Assembly: GCA_017433615.1 (NCBI GenBank)
Contig: JAFRGW010000050.1
Span: 1-43,167 of the forward strand
DNA: 43,167 bases
Source of the DNA: Eubacterium sp.
GTDB lineage: Bacteria > Bacillota > Clostridia > Lachnospirales > Lachnospiraceae
Reading direction: 5' to 3'
Below are positions 24,995 through 33,186 of this stretch, in pieces (position 1 is the first letter of the stretch; every line of letters starts with the position of its first letter). The notes below the pieces were generated by a model. That model was not told the origin of the DNA and ran no database searches. It saw only the letters and a list, made by a program, of their open reading frames with translations. The position numbers were made by a program, and so were the translations under genes.

Positions 24995-25405
24995 ATGAGT
25001 GACTGTATTTTCTGTAAAATCGCTGTCGGTGAGATTCCGTCCGCAACACTTTATGAGGATGCGGATTTCCGGGTGATCCTGGATCTGAATCCGGCTTCTT
25101 ACGGACATGCGCTGGTAATTCCCAAACAGCATTATGAGAATCTGATGACCATTCCGGAAGATCTGGCCGGAAAAGCAATGATTGTTGCAAAGAAAGTTGT
25201 AACAGTCCTGAAGGAAGTACTTCCGTGCGACGGATACAACATTGTCCAGAACAACGGACTTTGTGCCGGACAGACCGTTTTCCATTTTCACATTCATCTG
25301 ATCCCGAGAAGAGAGCATGACGGTGTAGGTGTTGAGTGGATTCACACAAGTCTGACGGATGAGATGCGGGATGAAATCTTGAAGAAGGTGGAAGGAAAAT
25401 TATGA
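24995..25405 (+). CDS. HIT-family nucleotide hydrolase/transferase
   Basis: A 136-residue Hint-type protein acting on nucleoside phosphoramidates or dinucleotides. The histidine triad is HFHIHLIP near residue 98. The N-terminus CIFCKIAVGEIPS is typical, with the C-x2-C that often binds zinc. The ribosome-binding site is AAGGAG. It overlaps the next gene by 4 bases (ATGA). Confidence 0.95.
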   Translation: MSDCIFCKIAVGEIPSATLYEDADFRVILDLNPASYGHALVIPKQHYENLMTIPEDLAGKAMIVAKKVVTVLKEVLPCDGYNIVQNNGLCAGQTVFHFHIHLIPRREHDGVGVEWIHTSLTDEMRDEILKKVEGKL

Positions 25406-25776
25406 GAATTGCAGCAGCATATGATAACGGTGATATCGCAAAGAAATTCGGTCATGCGAATGCATTTAAGGTGTATCAGGTCGATGATGCCGGAAAAATC
25501 CAGTGGGGCCGCGAGATCCGTGTGGCAAACATGGATGAAGAACACGAGGAGAAGGCAAACTTTCTGCGGGGTGCCGGTGTCAGCAAACTGATCTGCGGCG
25601 GCATCTGCAAAGCCGGCCAGAAGGCAGTCGCAAATGCGGGAATCGAACTGTACGGCGGCGTCGAGGGTAATGCCGACAAGGCGCTGGATGCACTGCTTGC
25701 CGGAACACTTGTCTATGAGACCGATCCGGACAAGCTGAAATGTGAAGATGAAAGTAAAGATGACGCCGAAGCATAG
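25402..25776 (+). CDS. Dinitrogenase iron-molybdenum cofactor-like protein
   Basis: A 124-residue protein of the NifX/NafY-like family (MRIAAAYDNGDIAKKFGHANAFKV, LICGGICKAGQKA, ELYGGVEGNADKALDALLAGTLVY). Stand-alone members are common in anaerobes without nitrogenase and are thought to handle iron-sulfur or metal clusters. No nif gene is nearby. It is translationally coupled to the HIT gene; the acidic tail is variable. Confidence 0.88.
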   Translation: MRIAAAYDNGDIAKKFGHANAFKVYQVDDAGKIQWGREIRVANMDEEHEEKANFLRGAGVSKLICGGICKAGQKAVANAGIELYGGVEGNADKALDALLAGTLVYETDPDKLKCEDESKDDAEA

Positions 25777-25847
25777 TCGCTGAATGCTTTCCGACGCCCA
25801 TGGCGGATGCTGCCGGAATAAACAGGCAGCCCGCGGGAGTGAAGGCA

Positions 25848-27209
25848 ATGAAACAGGTAGATTATAACAGTAATCAAATAACGAAAAATATATTGTGGAC
25901 TGCGCTGCCGATGCTGGTGGCGCAGTTATTTCAGCTGCTCTACAACATTGTGGACCGCATCTTTATCGCGCGGATTCCGGGTGTCGGGACGGCGGCACTG
26001 GGCGGTGTCGGATTGTGTTTTCCGGTTATTACGATGATTACGGCATTCACCAATCTGTACGGATCCGGCGGCATGCCGCTCTTTGCAATCCGGCGCGGCA
26101 TGGGTGAGGATGAAGAGGCCGGAAGGTTAATGGATACTTCTTTTTCACTCCTGTTATTTACAGCCGGTATTTTGATGATCATCGGCTGGATTTTCGGTGA
26201 GCCGATCCTCCGGCTGCTCGGCGCATCAGATGCCGCTCTGACCTACAGCCTTCCCTATCTTCGTATTTATCTGACCGGAACAGCATTTACCATGCTGGCA
26301 TCCGGGATGAACCCGTTTATTACAGCCCAGGGATTTCCGGGAATCGGTATGATGACGGTTGTGATCGGTGCGGTCGGCAACCTGATTCTGGATCCGCTGT
26401 TTATCTTTACGCTGGGACTTGGCATCCGCGGTGCGGCGATTGCGACTGTCATCGCGCAGGGCCTCTCGGCCGCATTTGTTCTGTGGTTTCTGTTCGGAAA
26501 GCGAATCGCGATCCGGGTACATTTATTCTCGCTGCATGCCTTCTTCCATAACTGGAAGCGCGCCTGGAATATCGTGAGCCTCGGACTCTCGTCCTTTGTC
26601 ATGATGTTTACCAACAGTCTGGTGCAGATCAGCTGCAATAATGTACTCGCAGCGACAGGCGGGGATGTTTATGTCTCAGTGATGGCAATTGTTTCGTCGA
26701 TCCGGCAGATGGTAGAACTTCCGGTTCTGGCCTTTGCAGAGGGTGCGACACCGACGATCAGTTACAATTACGGTGCGCGGCGTCCGCAGAATGTCAAAAA
26801 AGCCATGAAGGTCATGGCCGCCATGGGCGTGATTTACACACTTCTGGCCTGGGGCATCATCAGCTGGCAGACGCACGCATTTATCCGGATCTTCACTTCG
26901 GATCACACCATTCTGGAAGACACGGCGCGCGGCGTGCGCCTGTATTTCTTTGCCTTTCCGTTCATGACATTCCAGTACTGCGGGCAGACGACATTCAAGG
27001 CGCTCAACAAGAAAAAACGGGCGATTTTCTTCTCTTTGTTCCGGAAGGTCGTCATTGTTGTGCCGCTCACCTACATGCTTCCATATGTATTTCACATGGG
27101 AACAGACGGTGTCTTTCTGGCCGAGCCGGTGTCCAACGTGATCGGAGGAACGGCATGTTTCGTGACCATGCTGCTGACGATTCTGCCGGAACTGAAGCGG
27201 ATGGAATAA
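25848..27209 (+). CDS. MATE-family efflux transporter
   Basis: A 453-residue, 12-helix Na+ or H+ coupled multidrug exporter. The two halves are recognisable: ILWTALPMLVAQLFQLLYNI with DRIFIARIPGVGTAALGGV in the first, and SLGLSSFVMMFTNSLVQISC with ELPVLAFAEGATPTISYNYG in the second. The ATG at 25848 has GGGAG upstream; the longer frame from 25800 has none. Confidence 0.94.
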   Translation: MKQVDYNSNQITKNILWTALPMLVAQLFQLLYNIVDRIFIARIPGVGTAALGGVGLCFPVITMITAFTNLYGSGGMPLFAIRRGMGEDEEAGRLMDTSFSLLLFTAGILMIIGWIFGEPILRLLGASDAALTYSLPYLRIYLTGTAFTMLASGMNPFITAQGFPGIGMMTVVIGAVGNLILDPLFIFTLGLGIRGAAIATVIAQGLSAAFVLWFLFGKRIAIRVHLFSLHAFFHNWKRAWNIVSLGLSSFVMMFTNSLVQISCNNVLAATGGDVYVSVMAIVSSIRQMVELPVLAFAEGATPTISYNYGARRPQNVKKAMKVMAAMGVIYTLLAWGIISWQTHAFIRIFTSDHTILEDTARGVRLYFFAFPFMTFQYCGQTTFKALNKKKRAIFFSLFRKVVIVVPLTYMLPYVFHMGTDGVFLAEPVSNVIGGTACFVTMLLTILPELKRME

Positions 27210-27259
27210 TAAGAAATAGCTGACAAGCAAAAGTACAGGTAGAAGAAGTTTGTAGAGTA

Positions 27260-27268
27260 TGATATAAT
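27260..27268 (+). promoter_or_regulatory. Extended -10 promoter of the antitoxin gene
   Basis: TGATATAAT is an extended -10 (TGn-TATAAT), 27 bases before the ATG at 27296. No good -35 is seen. Confidence 0.5.
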
Positions 27269-27295
27269 TATGGAAACTGTGAGGAGGTGAAGATA

Positions 27296-27511
27296 ATGCC
27301 TATCGATCTTTTGGTAAAAGAGGCAGAAGGAATGTCTGATGATGCGATTATGGAAGTAGTCAGATTCATGAGATTTATTAAGATTGAAAATAATATATCG
27401 GGCAAATCAACATCTGTGAAAAGAAGAGGACTTGCAGGAAAGTATCGTGGTCAAGGATGGATGGCAGATGATTTCGATGCACCACTGGATGATTTCAGGG
27501 AGTATATGTGA
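27296..27511 (+). CDS. DUF2281-like antitoxin of a PIN toxin-antitoxin pair
   Basis: A 71-residue protein (MPIDLLVKEAEGMSDDAIME, FMRFIKIEN, RRGLAGKYRG, DDFDAPLDDFREYM). The C-terminal DDFDAPLDDF tail is characteristic of DUF2281-type antitoxins that sit upstream of PIN-domain toxins. The ATG at 27296 follows GGAGGTGA. It overlaps the toxin remnant by one base. Confidence 0.8.
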   Translation: MPIDLLVKEAEGMSDDAIMEVVRFMRFIKIENNISGKSTSVKRRGLAGKYRGQGWMADDFDAPLDDFREYM

Positions 27512-27597
27512 TGTATTTACTTGATACACATACGTTTTACTGGTATGTTACAGACGATCCGAAACTGCAGATGAAAATATTGCAAAATATGATATAA
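27511..27597 (+). pseudogene. Truncated PIN-domain toxin
   Basis: Twenty-eight codons begin MYLLDTHTFYWYVTDDPKL, the exact start of PIN toxins with the first catalytic Asp, and then end at a stop. Full-length toxins are about 120-140 residues, so at least 80% is missing. The toxin should be inactive, leaving an orphan antitoxin. Confidence 0.8.
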
Positions 27598-27624
27598 AGA
27601 CAATATGGAATAATACCTGAGAAT

Positions 27625-27655
27625 CCTCCAACATGCTTTGGGGGTTTCTTTTTTT
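27625..27655 (+). terminator. Terminator after the toxin-antitoxin remnant
   Basis: CCTCCAA (27625-27631) pairs with TTGGGGG (27638-27644) with one G-T pair, followed by TTTCTTTTTTT. Confidence 0.65.
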
Positions 27656-27710
27656 CAAAACTGATGCTTGTTTTGTCAAATGTTCTCTGGTAGAATGAGG
27701 CAGATATTTA

Positions 27711-27726
27711 GTTAGTTAATATAAAC
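27711..27726. promoter_or_regulatory. Shared dyad at the apbE promoter
   Basis: GTTAGTTAATATAAAC is identical over 16 bases to 29135-29150 before the Tp47-like gene. It contains the dyad TAGTT-N6-AAC(t)A and a TATAAA -10-like box (27720-27725). CTCTGGTAG also occurs near both copies (27685-27693 and 29154-29162). Confidence 0.6.
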
Positions 27727-27743
27727 AAAGGGTTTGGCGTACA

Positions 27744-28973
27744 ATGATTCAGGTTATTAAAAAAGGGATGATTGTTGGGATGGTAGCTGCCTCGGTAATT
27801 TTTACCGGATGTGGAAATGCGGCAGAACCGGCGGCAGGCAGCAGTGCGGCAGAAGCTAATGCAGACAGTGGTGCAGCAGAAATAAATACAGGCAGCAGTG
27901 CTGCTTCATCCGGTACAGCCTCGGCAGATGAAAATACAGAAGATACGGTAGAAACAAATTCAGATGCAGAGAATTACGAACTCCTCACCCGCGAAGTCTT
28001 TGCTATGGACACTTACATGACATTCAGCGCCTACGGAGAAGATGCAGAAGCGGCGCTTGACGAGGCGGAGGAGGAAATTCTCCGGCTGGACCAGCTGCTG
28101 GCAGCAGAGTCGGAAGACAGCGAGGTGGCGAAGCTCAATCAGAATGGCGGCGGACAGCTTTCGGATGACACAGCGTACCTGATTGAGCGGTCGATTGCCC
28201 TGAATCAGGAGACAGACGGTGCATTTGAGATCACAGTTTATCCGGTCAAGCAGGCGTGGGGCTTCACAGATGAAAATTACCGGATTCCTTCAGACGAAGA
28301 ACTGGCGGAACTTCTTCCGCTTGTCGGTTCGGAGCAATTAGAACTGGATGCTGAAAATAAAACAGTCGCCTATCAAAAAGACGGTATGAAAATTGATCTC
28401 GGCGGCATTACAAAAGGCTATGCTTCCAGCCGCCTGACAGATATTTTTATGAAGCACGATGTGCAGGGAATGATCAATCTCGGCGGAAACGTGCAGGTAT
28501 ACGGTCCGAAACCGGACGGATCCGACTGGCGTGTCGCGATCCAGGCGCCGGAGCGGACAGAGGAGAACACCCTGCCGTGGCTCTCACAGGCGGCATCCGG
28601 GAGTGCGTCACTTGCAGGCCTTGACTACATCGGTGTTTTGGAGACAAACAGCCAGGCGGTTATCACCTCCGGCGGGTACGAGCGTTATTTTGAAAAAGAC
28701 GGCGTCTATTATCATCACATCATTGATCCGAAGACGGGATATCCGTCCGATGCAGATCTCGTATCTGTCACCATTGTCAGTGAGGACGGTACACTTGCGG
28801 ACGGTCTCTCTACGTCCATGTTTGTATTAGGGCTGGACAAGGCGTCGGAAATCTGGCGTGCACACAGCGATGAATTTGATATGATCCTGATGGATACAGA
28901 CGGAAACCTTTATGTGACAGAGGGGATTAAAGATCAGTTTACCAGTGATCTGGAAATCCACTGGATCGAGTAA
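27744..28973 (+). CDS. apbE: FAD:protein FMN transferase (ApbE), lipoprotein
   Basis: A 409-residue enzyme that moves FMN from FAD onto Thr/Ser of exported proteins carrying the SGAT motif. A lipobox (IFTGC, Cys about 23) and Ala/Ser/Glu linker place it on the outer face of the membrane. ApbE signatures are EVFAMDTYMTFSAYG, GMKIDLGGITKGYASSRL, MINLGGNVQVYG, HHIIDPKTGYPSDADLVSVT and DGLSTSMFVLG with the Mg-binding Asp. It lies upstream of two FMN-binding-domain proteins with six target motifs, so it surely modifies them. Its promoter shares a dyad with the next gene. RBS AAAGGG. Confidence 0.95.
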   Translation: MIQVIKKGMIVGMVAASVIFTGCGNAAEPAAGSSAAEANADSGAAEINTGSSAASSGTASADENTEDTVETNSDAENYELLTREVFAMDTYMTFSAYGEDAEAALDEAEEEILRLDQLLAAESEDSEVAKLNQNGGGQLSDDTAYLIERSIALNQETDGAFEITVYPVKQAWGFTDENYRIPSDEELAELLPLVGSEQLELDAENKTVAYQKDGMKIDLGGITKGYASSRLTDIFMKHDVQGMINLGGNVQVYGPKPDGSDWRVAIQAPERTEENTLPWLSQAASGSASLAGLDYIGVLETNSQAVITSGGYERYFEKDGVYYHHIIDPKTGYPSDADLVSVTIVSEDGTLADGLSTSMFVLGLDKASEIWRAHSDEFDMILMDTDGNLYVTEGIKDQFTSDLEIHWIE

Positions 28974-28989
28974 TTTCAACGCAGAGGGG

Positions 28990-29057
28990 GGCGCAAGACG
29001 TCCAGTGGACGTCTTGTTCTGCGCCAACCGAAGCGGAGCGTAGACATCGCGATTGAA
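28990..29057 (+). repeat. Hairpin plus dispersed repeat, copy 4 (partial)
   Basis: A hairpin (GGCGC/GCGCC outer, AAGACGTCC/GGACGTCTT inner, 28990-29025) starts 16 bases after the apbE stop and may end its transcript, though no T-run follows. It is then followed by GACATCGCGATTGAA (29043-29057), the core of the dispersed repeat. Copy 2 also has a hairpin before the core. Confidence 0.5.
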
Positions 29058-29121
29058 CAGTTGTGAGCTGGAGCCCGAAAAAATGTACGTGAAAAAAGAT
29101 CACAAAAAATGCAAAAAAAAC

Positions 29122-29150
29122 TTGACTGAGAGGCGTTAGTTAATATAAAC
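29122..29150 (+). promoter_or_regulatory. Promoter and dyad before the Tp47-like gene
   Basis: TTGACT (29122-29127), 16 bp, then TATAAA (29144-29149). The 16-base GTTAGTTAATATAAAC at 29135-29150 overlaps the -10, and with the following TACC forms TAGTT-N6-AACTA. A related TTAGTCTTAACTA sits downstream at 29252-29264. This is a typical layout for repressor control. Confidence 0.65.
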
Positions 29151-29192
29151 TACCTCTGGTAGCAAAATAACTGCAGATAGCTATGCGAAATC

Positions 29193-29247
29193 AAGAAAGC
29201 AGATTCCGCGAAAGGAGACGAGGGCAACCTCGTCCTGCTTTTTCTTT
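29193..29247 (+). terminator. Leader terminator (possible attenuator)
   Basis: GACGAGG (29217-29223) pairs with CCTCGTC (29228-29234) around GCAA, and AAAGCAG upstream can pair with CTGCTTT, giving a stem ending in CTGCTTTTTCTTT. It lies between the promoter at 29122 and the gene start at 29413, so most transcripts could stop here unless relieved. I do not recognise a known riboswitch in 29150-29215. Downstream to 29412 there is a GTGA-N7-TCAC dyad (29286-29300) and nothing else. Confidence 0.6.
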
Positions 29248-29412
29248 AGAGTTAGTCTTAACTACCTGCGATTTTTTGCAAATTCGTGATTAATATTCAC
29301 AAAAAGAAGGAGAGATGAATCGCAAACGGCTGTGACAACAGAAGTGTAACCGATTCACGTATCCGACAAACTGAGAAACCTGTAAAGTATTTTTAAACGA
29401 GGAGAAGTGAGA

Positions 29413-32400
29413 ATGAAAAAAGGCACAGTAAGCAAGTTGCTCTCCATCACACTGGCCCTCTCAATGACGCTGGGCAGCGGATCCATGGCCGTATTTGCGG
29501 ACGATGATGCACCTGCAGCAGAGGAAATTGAGACAGCAGTCGTGGTTGAGGAAGAGGCGGATGCTGCAGAACCAGTTGCGACTGAAGAAGCAGAAACTGC
29601 AGAAGAAACGACCGAGGCAGATACAGTAGTCGAGACTGTTGTTCAGCCGGAGGCAGAAGCAGTTTCTGAAGAAGCAGCTCCGGTTGAAGAAATTGCTGTT
29701 GAGACAGCAGCTGCAGATGAGGCGACCGAGGTTGAGGTTGTCGCTGACGAAGAGACAGAGCAGGAAGAAGCTGCGCTTGCAGAGGAAGAAGTACGTTATG
29801 TAATGATGAATGTTCCTTATATGGAATTCTATCAGGCCTATGGTTTAACAGATCAGGCAGTCTGGGAAGTAGAGGATGGCATTGATGCAGTTTCTACTGC
29901 TACTGAGTCCAAGTTTACGCAGGCTGATGGCCTGGCGAAAGGCACCTATAATAATGGTAAGTACATAATGGGAGTGAAAATCCCGGTTGCAGTAGATGCC
30001 GAAGCATACAAAACGCTTGAAGGCGATAAGAAATACTCATTCACAGATCTTGATACGGTACCTGAAGTATACAGTACACTTTCAATCACAGATGGAAAAT
30101 ATTCGTTCAGCCAGTTTCAGGAAGCAACCATTGATAAGAGTTATTTGAAAGTGAAGGATCTCGACCTTAATGGTGGGTATGGAGATTACGAAGTGATGCT
30201 CGGAGGATTTAATACGTCAGCAAGTGACGGACATCCGAAAGGCATTCAGACAGGTGAAAATTCAGCAATAGAAAAATATACCATTTATGGAGCATATCTT
30301 ACCACTGCAGCAGGTGGCAAATATGGTATGACAACACTTGAAAACCTGTGGTTTGGAACAAGCCATCCGGAAATCGCTGTTGCATGGTCCGTTAAAGGAG
30401 GACAGGGTTTAAAACGCGGACATGGAAAGGGTGATGCGTTTTATCAATTTGATTTAAACGGGAAAACAATTACAGGTATGACTGTTATTACAAGCATTGG
30501 CGTAATAGACGTACCCTGTGAGAATGGCTCCATTGAGCTGCCAGCATATTATGCAGGTGATACCAGTTCTTTGACTTATTCGGCAACTGGCGGATCTAAG
30601 GAAGTTTCTATTTCTGGATTACCTTCAGACTTTGGGACGAATCCGACAGCTACGGTTTCTTACAAATCTAGAAAGACAAACGTATATCTTGCCAAAGATG
30701 CGCAGATTAGCGATGGGAAAGTAGTTCTGGATGAAGAAATTCAAGATGGCACAAGTTATACATTGATCATTAACGGAAATGGAAATGCAATTATTCGAGG
30801 ACTGGCAAGTTCTATATCTGAAGATCAAAAGACAGAACTTCTTGATTTGATTGAACAGGCAAAGGCTGCAACCGGATATGATACGAATCAAGATCTTCAG
30901 GAACATGTAAAAGAAGCAGAGGAGATGATTGAAAATCCGGCTGTTGAATCTACAGTTGCAGCATCTTTAATAGATGAACTGAAGGCGAAAATTAAGAAGA
31001 CTTATCCGATCCTTGTTATTTCAGAGGCTAAAATCAGAGGTCAGGTTCTTGATATTGAATTACAGGATGTTAAATTCAACGAACTTAAGAACGCTGTTTA
31101 TACACTAACATATGGAACAGGAAAGAGTACAAAGACTTTTGTAAGCGGAGCGCTTAGCAGCACATCCATTCAGCTCAGTGAGACACCGGAAGTCGGAACA
31201 ACGTATACACTGAAGATTACTAGTGATAACTATCAAGATGGTTCTGCAGAAGTCAAAGCAGAAGCAGTAACTGCGTTGAATTCTACTTCTGTCGGCGGAG
31301 TTATATATTTTTATGCTGATACTGAGAATGAAGCTGAGGATGCAACATATCAGGCATCAATCAAAAAAGGAAAAGGCGCATCAGCAACGACTACATTCTA
31401 TCACTATAAAAAGGGTGATTTGACATCGATTGATGGCAGTTCTATTTGTTATATCGTCGCAGCGGGTTCAACTGAACTTTCCGGCGAGCTTTATGGATAT
31501 GGCGAGGGAACAGAAACAACCTATAAAGAAGTCTATTCAAATCTTGGAATTGAGACAGATGCATCTTACGATGTTATTTCAAGCGCAACAAAATATACAA
31601 GCCATCATGCCGGCGACATCCCATCGCTTGTTTTGTTCGGAACCGATGCAAATGGTGACAAAGCAATCACAGGATTGAATCTTGGACGTGCACAGAAAAA
31701 AGTTGATGCGAAAGCATATGTTGAAGCAAGTATCCTTTCAGCAGCAGGTGTTGAATTAACTGGAGATCAGAAGGAGATTATTGAAGTACCTCTTAAAGTG
31801 AATCCGATGGAAGCGCCTGCAAAAGACATTAAGCCAGTGGCAGAAAAAGTAGAATATGCACTGAGCAAATATGGTGTAGGAGAATTCAAAATCACGCCTA
31901 AGGCTATTGAAGGATTTGTTCTTAAGGAGTACTGGAGTAATGTCTTTGCAGCAACCGTAAGTAATGGAACTGTAACAGTTGGAGCGGTTCACTGGGTTGA
32001 TCTGTATGGTGAAGCCGGTCATGACAACCTGGAACTTGAACTGAACAATGGCAAAGCATTGGCAACAAATGAACAGGAAGTCAACAGATATGCGGCATTC
32101 TTTGATGAATCCGGTTGCCTGAAGGCGGGCACATATACAATTACACTCTATGCAGAAGGATATGAGGACTTTAAGGTATCTGTTGAAGTCACGGCCGAAA
32201 AAGCGCAGGCATATGCTGCGAATGCATTGATTAAAGCTTTGAGTCAGAATGAATATAGTACAGCTGCAGAAGCACAGGCAGCAGTTGATGCGGCAAAGGC
32301 TGCATTCCAGAATCTGACAGTTGATCAGAAGGAACTACTGAAGGTCAAGGAAGATGACATTACGAAAGCCCAGGCTGCAGCAACTGCGCAGAAAGAAGCG

Positions 32401-32979
32401 GAAGACAAAGCAGCAGTTGAACAGGTAAAGACCCTGATTAATAAGGCAAATGAAAAATATGCTTCCTCTGACAAAGCGCAGGCTGCAGTCAATGCTGCAA
32501 AAGCTGCGTTCCAGAATCTGACTGAAGATCAGAAAGCTCTGCTTGGAAAAGAAGAAATTAAAGAACTGGAAAATGCTTTAAATAAAGCGCAGACCGCAGC
32601 AACTGCACAGAAAACAGCGGAAGTTAATGCAGCAAAGCAGAAAAATGAAAATAAAACAGACAACAAGAAGCAGACTGTCACAAAGCAGTCCCAGAGCCTG
32701 AAGAAGCTGACACCTGCCACCAAGAAGCTGAAAGCATCCAAACTGAAAAAGAAAAAACAGACTTTCAAGCTGAAAGCAAAGATCAACGGCAAAGGAAAAG
32801 TCACCTTCAAGAAAGTTTCCGGCAACAAGAAGATTACGATCAGCAAAGCCGGAAGAGTAACGGTGAAGAAGGGACTCAAGAAGGGGACCTATAAGGTCAA
32901 AGTCAAAGTGTCAATCGCAGCAACAGGAAATTATAAAGCAGCGAGCGCGACAAAGACCATTAAGATCAAAGTGAAATAA
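29413..32979 (+). CDS. Tp47-like large surface protein with Lys-rich Ig-like C-terminus
   Basis: A 1188-residue exported protein. A signal peptide (LLSITLALSMTLGSGSMAVFA) is followed by an acidic Ala/Glu-rich region to about 125. The next 600 or so residues resemble Treponema Tp47 (penicillin-binding Tp47 domains): YVMMNVPYMEFYQAYGL with GIDAVSTATESK, EAKIRGQVLDIELQDV with TPEVGTTYTLKI, and later HWVDLYGEAGHD with LKAGTYTITLYAEGYEDF, all with counterparts in Tp47. Two DAVSTATES/DVISSATKY motifs (Thr164, Thr726) look like FMN-attachment sites with Gly replaced. Two tandem helical repeats (AVDAAKAAFQNLT, about 935-1075) and a basic Ig-like domain end it, probably binding the cell wall. RBS GAGGAG. 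Its place between apbE and FMN proteins suggests a redox partner. Confidence 0.82.
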   Translation: MKKGTVSKLLSITLALSMTLGSGSMAVFADDDAPAAEEIETAVVVEEEADAAEPVATEEAETAEETTEADTVVETVVQPEAEAVSEEAAPVEEIAVETAAADEATEVEVVADEETEQEEAALAEEEVRYVMMNVPYMEFYQAYGLTDQAVWEVEDGIDAVSTATESKFTQADGLAKGTYNNGKYIMGVKIPVAVDAEAYKTLEGDKKYSFTDLDTVPEVYSTLSITDGKYSFSQFQEATIDKSYLKVKDLDLNGGYGDYEVMLGGFNTSASDGHPKGIQTGENSAIEKYTIYGAYLTTAAGGKYGMTTLENLWFGTSHPEIAVAWSVKGGQGLKRGHGKGDAFYQFDLNGKTITGMTVITSIGVIDVPCENGSIELPAYYAGDTSSLTYSATGGSKEVSISGLPSDFGTNPTATVSYKSRKTNVYLAKDAQISDGKVVLDEEIQDGTSYTLIINGNGNAIIRGLASSISEDQKTELLDLIEQAKAATGYDTNQDLQEHVKEAEEMIENPAVESTVAASLIDELKAKIKKTYPILVISEAKIRGQVLDIELQDVKFNELKNAVYTLTYGTGKSTKTFVSGALSSTSIQLSETPEVGTTYTLKITSDNYQDGSAEVKAEAVTALNSTSVGGVIYFYADTENEAEDATYQASIKKGKGASATTTFYHYKKGDLTSIDGSSICYIVAAGSTELSGELYGYGEGTETTYKEVYSNLGIETDASYDVISSATKYTSHHAGDIPSLVLFGTDANGDKAITGLNLGRAQKKVDAKAYVEASILSAAGVELTGDQKEIIEVPLKVNPMEAPAKDIKPVAEKVEYALSKYGVGEFKITPKAIEGFVLKEYWSNVFAATVSNGTVTVGAVHWVDLYGEAGHDNLELELNNGKALATNEQEVNRYAAFFDESGCLKAGTYTITLYAEGYEDFKVSVEVTAEKAQAYAANALIKALSQNEYSTAAEAQAAVDAAKAAFQNLTVDQKELLKVKEDDITKAQAAATAQKEAEDKAAVEQVKTLINKANEKYASSDKAQAAVNAAKAAFQNLTEDQKALLGKEEIKELENALNKAQTAATAQKTAEVNAAKQKNENKTDNKKQTVTKQSQSLKKLTPATKKLKASKLKKKKQTFKLKAKINGKGKVTFKKVSGNKKITISKAGRVTVKKGLKKGTYKVKVKVSIAATGNYKAASATKTIKIKVK

Positions 32980-33000
32980 TAAATGGAAGCATGATGTCAT

Positions 33001-33109
33001 GCATCCTGACAGGATGCTGACGCGGCGAAGCACGGGCACAGGAAACGGTGCCCGTGCCGCTTTGCGTCATGCCTGAAATGATATTTTTGCCTGAAAATGT
33101 CATTTCAGA
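33001..33109 (+). other. Three consecutive hairpins between surface-protein genes
   Basis: GCATCCTG/CAGGATGC (33001-33017), then TGACGC ... GCGTCA enclosing GCACGGGCAC/GTGCCCGTGC (33018-33069), then TGAAATGA-T-ATTTT with its complement (33074-33108). The middle one is very stable but has few Ts after it. They probably limit read-through from the Tp47-like gene or protect its 3' end. Confidence 0.55.
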
Positions 33110-33186
33110 CATGATGAAGCCTCAGGCAGATCTCGAAACTTGTACCTGATCGAAGATTGTAATTTATTACACAGGAGTATCCAGAC

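Noticed and set aside
29150-29250. Possible c-di-GMP or FMN riboswitch before the Tp47-like gene
   Set aside because: The conserved core motifs of these classes (for example the GEMM or RFN invariant bases) are not present; only the terminator is supported.
29283-29303. Rex or FNR site (GTGATTAATATTCAC)
   Set aside because: The spacing between GTGA and TCAC is 7 bases instead of the 6 that these regulators use, and the outer bases fit poorly.
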